From positions 1-37,552 of the forward strand of contig NZ_JAKGBZ010000037.1 in assembly GCF_021556475.1 (NCBI RefSeq): a stretch of 37,552 nt of DNA, in the 5' to 3' direction. This DNA is from Acidiphilium iwatense. Its GTDB lineage: Bacteria; Pseudomonadota; Alphaproteobacteria; Acetobacterales; Acetobacteraceae. The translations under genes were made by a program, and so were the position numbers. Position 1 is the first letter of the stretch. The number at the start of each line of letters is the position of its first letter. This document shows, piece by piece, positions 31,991 through 37,552 of the stretch. Below the pieces are notes generated by a model. That model did not search any database. It had not been told where the DNA came from and saw only the letters and a list, made by a program, of their open reading frames with translations.

Positions 31991-33418
31991 TTATCGCGGC
32001 AGGGTTACTCGGACCGAGAGGCCGCCGCTGGAGCGGTTCGCGAGTTGGATCGTGCCACCATGTGCCTCGACAACGGCCAACGCGATGGCGAGACCGAGGC
32101 CACTGCCGCCGGTCTCTCGGCTGCGCGATTCCTCGATCCGGTAGAACGGCTCGAAGACCTTGGAAAGCTCGGCAGCGGGAATGCCCGGTCCATGATCATC
32201 GATCGTGACCGTCACCGTATGCCGATCGGACGCGATTGCCACATCCGCCGACCCACCATATTTGACGGCATTATCAAGCAGGTTAACAAACGCACGACGC
32301 AGCGCGACTGGCTGGCAGCTCATCGTGACCGGTGCGGCCGGTGCCATTGCCACGTTCAAACCGGCATCGGCCAGATCATCGACGATCGCAACCAGCAGTG
32401 CTGCCAGATCGATGCGCCGGAGCGGTTCGACTGCTGCGTCATCGCGGGCGAAAGCGAGTGTCGCTTCAATCATCTGGTTCATCGACGCGATGGCCGCCAC
32501 CATGCGTTCGCGTTCCTCGACTTCCTGCACATCCTCAACGCGCAACTGCAGCAAGGTGAGCGGGGTGCGGAGATCGTGTGAGAGCGCCGCCAGCATGCGG
32601 GTGCGGCTTTCCACCAATTGCCGCAGACGGGCCTGCATCAAGTTGAACGCATGCGCCGCCTGGCGCGTCTCCGTACTGCCGATCTCGGCAAGTGGCGGTG
32701 CTGCAACATCGCGACCCAGCCGCTCGGCCGCCTCGGCCAGCGTCCTGAGTGGCGCGGTGACCCGCCGCACCGCCCATACGGAAGCCGGGACGACGATCAT
32801 GCCCATCGCTACCAAAGCGATCAGGAATGGCCAGGAGAGCCCAAACCCGCTTGGGGGGAGCACAACGGCGAAAGTGACCCACGGTCCGCTGGGAAGCCTC
32901 ACCGCCGCCCGCATGCGACGCCCAGCCATCATGCCCGGCATCCCTGAACGATCCATCATCGGCATGCCCCGCAACGATGGCTGGTGCATCATCGCCATCA
33001 TGCCATGCGGCGCGGTCAGCGCCCGAAGCGACGCGGTTCCAACGGTGACGTGCAAGCTGTTCGTCAGGTTCGGCGGCAACTGGCGGGCCAGGAACGCGTG
33101 AATCGTCCGCGCCCCCGCGCCCGTTGCCCGAATCTTCGCCCAGGATGGGCGGTGGGTCGATAACGTGATCTGTAGCGTCTCGCCACTTGCCGCCCTGACG
33201 AGCCGGCCGCCCCAATCGGCCGGCACGTCATCGATCAGGCGCGCCAGATTAACGATCCGCTGGGTGGCCGCGAAGGCACCCATTTCGCGCACGACCGTCG
33301 CTTGGTTGAAGGCAAGGATCGAGATCCCGAGCAGGGCCGAGAACACCAGCCCGGCCAGCAGGATCAGTACGGTCTGGCCGAACAACGTGGCTGGAGCCAA
33401 ACGGGGCATCCGCGACAT
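31991..33418 (-). CDS. Sensor histidine kinase with Met-rich periplasmic domain
   Basis: The protein has 475 residues from ATG 33418, which overlaps the response-regulator stop (TGATG). Membrane helices lie at about 15-38 and 190-215. The loop between them carries a segment with 11 Met in about 30 residues (140-169, e.g. PHGMMAMMHQP and GMPGMMAGRRM). A HAMP-type linker (about 217-270), the phospho-acceptor H281 in LSHDLRTPL, and ATPase boxes (LLDNAVKYG, DHGPGIP, GGSGLGLAI) follow. Clustered Met in an exported sensor loop suggests Cu(I) or Ag(I) binding. It is cotranscribed with, and should phosphorylate, the OmpR-type regulator. Confidence 0.9.
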   Translation of the reverse strand: MSRMPRLAPATLFGQTVLILLAGLVFSALLGISILAFNQATVVREMGAFAATQRIVNLARLIDDVPADWGGRLVRAASGETLQITLSTHRPSWAKIRATGAGARTIHAFLARQLPPNLTNSLHVTVGTASLRALTAPHGMMAMMHQPSLRGMPMMDRSGMPGMMAGRRMRAAVRLPSGPWVTFAVVLPPSGFGLSWPFLIALVAMGMIVVPASVWAVRRVTAPLRTLAEAAERLGRDVAAPPLAEIGSTETRQAAHAFNLMQARLRQLVESRTRMLAALSHDLRTPLTLLQLRVEDVQEVEERERMVAAIASMNQMIEATLAFARDDAAVEPLRRIDLAALLVAIVDDLADAGLNVAMAPAAPVTMSCQPVALRRAFVNLLDNAVKYGGSADVAIASDRHTVTVTIDDHGPGIPAAELSKVFEPFYRIEESRSRETGGSGLGLAIALAVVEAHGGTIQLANRSSGGLSVRVTLPR

Positions 33419-34143
33419 CAATCGCCCCGCCGGAGCGGCTCGGCCGCGGGTGTGAACATGTAGCCGCTGCCCCAGATCGTCTTGATCAGTTGCGGCTCGG
33501 AGACGTCCCGCTCGATCTTGCGGCGCAACCGGCTGATTTGGGTATCGATGCTGCGATCGAGCGGGGCAGCATTGCGCCCACGCGCCAGATCGAGCAATTG
33601 TTCGCGGCTCAGGACATGCTGGGGCCGTTCGACCAACACCAGAAGCAGGTCGAACTCGCCGGAACTCAGGGGCACGCTTACACCGTCCTCGCCCAATAAT
33701 TCCCGGCGTTCGACATCCAGCACCCAACGATCGAAGCGGTATCGCCCGGCTTGCCGCCCAGGCTCGCTGACAAACGGGGCGCGACGCAAGACCGCCCGGA
33801 TCCGGGCGATCAGCTCACGGCTGCCAAACGGCTTCGGCAGATAGTCATCAGCGCCCATCTCTAAGCCGATGACCCGATCGACCTCTTCGCCCTTGGCCGT
33901 CAGCATGATGATCGGCACGCGGCTTTCCGTGCGCACCGAGCGACAGAGCGACAGCCCATCCTCGCCCGGCAGCATGAGGTCGAGCAGGATCAGGTCGATC
34001 CGGTTGTCGGCCAGCAGTTTGCGCATGGCGCGGCCGTCGGCCGCCAGACTGACCCGGAACCCTTCGCGTTGCAGCACCCGCTGCACCAGATCGCGAATTT
34101 CGCGATGGTCTTCGACGAGCAGGATATGTGGGGCTTCGTTCAT
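33418..34143 (-). CDS. OmpR-family response regulator
   Basis: The protein has 241 residues. The receiver domain has the acidic pair E11-D12, phospho-acceptor D55 (LILLDLMLPG) and the KPF motif. The winged-helix output domain contains LSSGEFDLLLVLVE, DRSIDTQISRLRRKIE and IKTIWGSGYMF. It is divergent from the Met-rich secreted protein, whose promoter region contains several direct and inverted repeats suited to OmpR-type dimers, so it likely controls that gene and itself. The kinase gene follows with overlapping codons. Confidence 0.93.
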   Translation of the reverse strand: MNEAPHILLVEDHREIRDLVQRVLQREGFRVSLAADGRAMRKLLADNRIDLILLDLMLPGEDGLSLCRSVRTESRVPIIMLTAKGEEVDRVIGLEMGADDYLPKPFGSRELIARIRAVLRRAPFVSEPGRQAGRYRFDRWVLDVERRELLGEDGVSVPLSSGEFDLLLVLVERPQHVLSREQLLDLARGRNAAPLDRSIDTQISRLRRKIERDVSEPQLIKTIWGSGYMFTPAAEPLRRGD

Positions 34144-34187
34144 GTTCGTGATCTAGCCGGGCACAGCAGAACATGCCTCAACAAATA

Positions 34188-34266
34188 TGTGTCAGGTTGT
34201 GTCGGATGCCCGGCGTGGCAGGAATTGTCACAGCTTTGCCTCCCGCTGACAATCTTCGGTGACAAA
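34188..34266. promoter_or_regulatory. Repeated operator-like sites between the regulator and the Met-rich gene
   Basis: TGTGTCAGGT and TGTGTCGGAT are adjacent 10-bp repeats (34188-34207), the period expected for tandem OmpR-family binding. ATTGTCA (34224-34230) and TGACAAT (34247-34253) form a perfect 7-bp inverted pair, and TGACAAA recurs at 34260-34266. The sites lie upstream of both divergent genes. Which ones are used cannot be told from sequence. Confidence 0.5.
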
Positions 34267-34378
34267 TGATCCGTATATTGCTTCTCGGCGGGCAAGGTTC
34301 TGCCGTTGCGGCAGACGGGGGATATCCGTTGGATCGCGACGAGCCCCTTTGCCTGCGCCAGGAAGAAGGAAAAATGCC

Positions 34379-34720
34379 ATGAAGATTCTGTCCGCTATGC
34401 TGCTCTCGGTGGCTGTGGTCGCGACGGCGGTCCCGGCTCTGGCCGCAACCACGCCCCCGACACCGCCCGTGTCTGCATCCCAGTCCAACCGCGCCGGGAC
34501 CATGCCGCGGTGGAATGGCATGTCGGGTGGCTGGATGATGGGAGGCAGGATGATGTCCTATCGGGGTGGCCAGAGCGGGATAATGGGTCCCATGATGGTC
34601 ATGATGCGGATGATGACCACGGTGCGCGGAACCTCGAACCGGGCGGGTTCTATGCCGGGCTATTCGATGATGGGCAGACCGCCGGCCAGACCGGCCGGGA
34701 CGCAGTCCCAGTCGCATTAA
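34379..34720 (+). CDS. Met-rich secreted protein (metal-binding candidate)
   Basis: The protein has 113 residues from ATG 34379, with AAGAAGGA upstream. A signal peptide (about 1-23, ending PALA) is followed by a short TP-rich stretch. The next segment of about 60 residues has 16 Met, many in pairs (GWMMGGRMMSY, VMMRMMT, YSMMG), plus Trp and Gly. There is no Cys and only one His, at the C-terminus. Such Met clusters are known to bind Cu(I)/Ag(I) in periplasmic metal-handling proteins. I do not recognise a named family. The Met-rich sensor encoded divergently supports a common metal signal. Confidence 0.75.
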   Translation: MKILSAMLLSVAVVATAVPALAATTPPTPPVSASQSNRAGTMPRWNGMSGGWMMGGRMMSYRGGQSGIMGPMMVMMRMMTTVRGTSNRAGSMPGYSMMGRPPARPAGTQSQSH

Positions 34721-34826
34721 CGACCCGAAATGGTGGTCAAACGCTGCGGAGAGTCCTCGACTGGCTTGACCACAGGTGGTCAGGCCAGTCCGAGGAGCCT
34801 GCAACGAACCATGGGAAAGTAAGACA

Positions 34827-34967
34827 ATGATGGGCGCCGGCATGATGAATGGTTGGGGATGGGGCATGATGGGAGGTGCCAGCCTGGTTTGGCTCCTGAT
34901 CGTGATCCTCGTCATTCTCGCAATCGTCGCGTTGGCTAAATACGTCTTTTCGGGACGACGCGACTGA
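34827..34967 (+). CDS. 46-residue membrane protein with Met/Gly/Trp-rich N-terminus
   Basis: The product begins MMGAGMMNGWGWGMMGG, then has one strong membrane helix (about residues 20-39, LVWLLIVILVILAIVALAKY) and ends SGRRD. ATG 34827 has GGGAAAG upstream; 34830 is an alternative. It resembles the short SHOCT-like or metal-stress membrane peptides often encoded beside copper systems, but it is too short for a firm family call. It probably shares the transcript of the Met-rich gene 106 bases upstream. Confidence 0.65.
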   Translation: MMGAGMMNGWGWGMMGGASLVWLLIVILVILAIVALAKYVFSGRRD

Positions 34968-34984
34968 TCCACGGGTTGGCGTGA

Positions 34985-37420
34985 CCGTTCGATCATGGCG
35001 GGCGCCAGCGACTGGATCTGTCGGCAGACGAAAAACAGCGTTTCCGCCCCGACGTCGACCGGGAGACGCGCGCAGACAAATCCGCTTGGCGCACCACGCC
35101 GGCCATCAGCATCGCCTTCGCCAAGCGCTCCGGGTCCAACGCCGTCGTCATCGCGCACACGATCCGCGAACGCCTCACCTCGCTGCGCGGAAGATTGATC
35201 CCGCGCGATGTTGCGGTCACGATCACCCGCGACGATGGTCGCAGCGCCAACGCCAAGGTCAACGACCTATTGTTCCATCTGGCGCTGGCTACCGCTTCGA
35301 TTGTGCTGCTGATCGCCTTCACCATCGGCTGGCGCGCGGCGGCGGTGACCGGGGTGGTGATTCCCACCACCGTGCTGCTGACCATCTTCGCGTCCTGGAT
35401 CCTCGGTTTCTCGATCAACCGCGTCAGCCTGTTCGCGCTGATCTTTGCGATTGGCATCCTGGTGGATGACGCCATCGTGGTGATCGAGAACATCTCCCGC
35501 CACTGGGAGATGCGCGACGAGCGGACGCGCCTGCAATCGGCGATCGAAGCGGTTGCCGAGGTTGGCAACCCAACCATCATCGCGACATTGACGGTGATCA
35601 CCGCGCTGCTGCCGATGCTGTTCGTCTCCGGCTTGATGTGCCCCTATATGGCGCCGATTCCGATCAATGCCTCGATAGCGATGGCATTTTCGTTCTTCAT
35701 GGCGACGATCGCGGTGCCCTGGATGATACTGAAACTCGCACCACGCAATCGGCATGCTGGGTCACATCCTCATGCAGTCCGCAATAGCCTTGCGGGATGG
35801 TATTGGCGCATCGCCGAGCCGATGATCCGAACCCGCGGGCGCGCCCTGATCTTTCTGCTCGGCGTCGGTTTCGCCACGCTCGCAGCGCTCTCGCTGTTCT
35901 ATTTCGATGTGGTGACGGTGAAGCTGCTACCGTTCGGCAACAACTCGCATCTGACGGTGGTCCTCGATCTGCCGGCCGGCGCATCGCTCGAAGCCACTGA
36001 GCAAACCCTGTTCGCGCTGGCGCGCCGCGCCGAGACCGTCCATGATGTCAGATCCGTTACGGCCTATGCCGGCACTGCCGGCCCGTTCGACTTCAACGGC
36101 CTGGTGCGGCACTACTACGCGCGGCAGGCACCAAACCAGGGCGAGTTGCACATCCTGCTGAAGCCACGCGACGAGCGTGACGAACTCACGAACACCATCG
36201 CCGGGCATCTGCGCAGGGCGGTGCGTACGGTCACCCTGCCGCCGGGGGCGACCCTGCAGATCGTCCAGTCGCCGCCCGGCCCGCCGGTGCTCGCTCCGCT
36301 GGTCGCCGAGATCTACGCGCCGAACGCCAAGCTCCGGCTTGCCGAGGCGCGCGAAGTCAAGCGTCTCTTCGCGCGCGTGCCCTATATCGCCGACATCCAT
36401 GATTCCTGGGGCTACCGGCGGCCACAGCTCGACATCACCGTTGATCAGAGCAAGCTCAATTTCTACAAGGTCGAGCAGTCGGATGTGAATGCGACGATCC
36501 GTGACCTGCTCGGCGGGGTCGCGGTCGGCTACGCGTATCGCGGAGCGGAGCACCTGCCGGTCGACATCACCGTGGGTCTGCCGAATGACGGCCGCTCCTG
36601 GAACGACACGCTGGCGGCGACACCGATCCCGGCCAGTGCGATTCCCGGCGCGACATCCGTCGTCGAACTCGGCCAGATTGTCACCGCAAAACAATCGCAA
36701 GGCTCCTATTCGATCTATCGGCGCGACGGCCAGTTCGCCGACATGATCGAAGCCGATCTCGCGGGAAAATTCCAGGCGCCAATCTACGCGATTTTCGCGG
36801 TCGATCATCTGATCGCGCAGCATCATTGGACCAAGGCACTACCGAAACCAGCAATCGGCCTTGCCGGTGCACCACTGAATGACGCGACGCCGACACTGCG
36901 CTGGGCCGGCGAGTGGCGCGTTACCTATGTCACCTTCCGCGACATGGGGGCTGCGTTCATCGTCGCCCTGCTCGGAATCTATGTCCTTGTCGTCGGCCAG
37001 TTCCGCAGCTTCAAGATCCCGCTGGTGATCCTGACTCCGGTGCCGCTCACGCTGATCGGCATCATGCTTGGCCACTGGCTGCTCGGAGCGTATTTCACCG
37101 CGACTTCGATGATCGGCTTCATCGCGCTCGCCGGGATTATTGTGCGCAATTCGATCCTGCTCGTCGATTTTATCCGTCGCGGCCAGGACGGAGTCACTCC
37201 GCTACGTCGCGTGCTGCTGGACGCCGGCGCAATCCGTGCGAAGCCGATCCTGCTGACGGCACTTTCGGCGATGATCGGCGCGGCGGCCATCCTGCCCGAT
37301 CCGATCTTCCAGGGCCTGGGGATCTCTCTGCTGTTCGGCTTGGCATCCTCGACGCTGCTGACCCTGTTGGTGATCCCGGCGATCTACGTGGTGCTGCGCG
37401 ATGACGGCAAGCCGGCTTAA
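34985..37420 (+). pseudogene. RND efflux permease, N-terminally truncated
   Basis: The frame is open from 34985 (after TGA) to TAA 37418-37420. RND homology begins near 35093 with TPAISIAFAKRSGSNAVV, which is normally about 270 residues into a roughly 1050-residue permease, so the first helix and part of the porter domain are gone. The remainder holds the AcrB-type TM4 ILVDDAIVVIENISR with the proton-relay Asp pair, the second porter half, and the C-terminal helices (GFIALAGIIVRNSILLVDF). A TTG at 35195 is the first plausible start, with no good ribosome site. The 36 residues before 35093 (RLDLSADEKQRFRPDVD region) do not look like RND and come from another sequence. A working pump is unlikely. 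Confidence 0.82.
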
Positions 37421-37473
37421 GTCGCACCGACTAGTACCCTCCGTCATTGATTTTGCGGCGGACCTTCGATTCG

Positions 37474-37552
37474 ATGACTCCGCAACGACGGAGATGGTTC
37501 GTGACCGCGAAACAAAGTGCCGTAAAGAAGTATGTGGTGAAGCTCAGCCTCG
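37474..37552 (+). CDS. IS630-family transposase, N-terminal part (runs off the window)
   Basis: ATG 37474 opens a frame giving VTAKQSAVKKYVVKLSL near its start, which I recognise as the usual IS630 transposase beginning; GTG 37501 is an alternative start. Only 26 residues are visible. The terminal repeat should lie between 37421 and 37473 (a TAG/TA-containing stretch near 37431), but it cannot be defined without the other end. Confidence 0.6.
   Translation, partial: MTPQRRRWFVTAKQSAVKKYVVKLSL

Noticed and set aside
1-37552. CRISPR arrays, tRNA and rRNA genes, phage genes, restriction or toxin-antitoxin systems
   Set aside because: I looked on both strands for regularly spaced repeats, tRNA-like cloverleaf ends, rRNA signatures and the relevant protein families, and saw none. 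The CopG-like gene lacks a toxin partner and belongs to the trb cluster.

Overview
The window is GC-rich, densely packed bacterial DNA, most likely from an alphaproteobacterium, perhaps an acidophilic Acetobacteraceae relative (inference from protein style, Shine-Dalgarno use and the Trb cluster; no rRNA or marker gene is present). It looks like an accessory island. It opens with an IS1595-like transposase remnant joined to a broken MFS gene, has an IS110-type element in the middle, and ends in the start of an IS630-type transposase.

Region 1 (about 0.5-2.3 kb, + strand) is a DUF3311 protein plus sodium:solute symporter pair behind a good sigma70-type promoter, followed by a REP-like palindrome.

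Region 2 (2.5-17.2 kb) is a complete soluble di-iron monooxygenase (propane-monooxygenase type) locus on the - strand. In transcription order it encodes a zinc alcohol dehydrogenase, an amidohydrolase, a DUF59/MIP18 protein, a WD40 beta-propeller, a 58-residue protein, then prmA (hydroxylase alpha), prmB (reductase), prmC (hydroxylase beta), prmD (coupling protein), a divergent GroEL and a sigma54 activator. A second sigma54 activator is divergent at the upstream end. Two sigma54-type (-24/-12) promoters are readable, one before adh and one before prmA. Each has a 17-bp 7-3-7 inverted repeat upstream that could be an activator site. A strong intrinsic-terminator-like hairpin lies between prmA and prmB, and another stable hairpin lies between prmD and groEL. 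The likely logic is that short alkane or related substrate triggers the activators, the monooxygenase hydroxylates it, the dehydrogenase oxidises the alcohol, GroEL folds the hydroxylase, and the DUF59/WD40 pair may assist metal-centre maturation. That pair recalls the CIAO2 and CIAO1 partners of the eukaryotic cytosolic Fe-S targeting complex and is the most intriguing feature here.

Region 3 (17.2-19.1 kb) is an IS110/IS1111-type element with a frameshifted transposase, sitting in an IS3-type orfA remnant. Region 4 (19.1-31.8 kb) is a full Trb-type conjugative type IV secretion cluster in canonical order (traG, copG-like, trbB, C, D, E, J, K, L, F, G, I, DUF2274), but with no relaxase beside traG.

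Region 5 (32.0-37.4 kb) is an OmpR-type two-component system whose sensor has a Met-rich periplasmic loop. It is divergent from a Met-rich secreted protein and a tiny membrane protein, suggesting copper or silver handling. Next is an RND efflux permease that has lost its N-terminal quarter.
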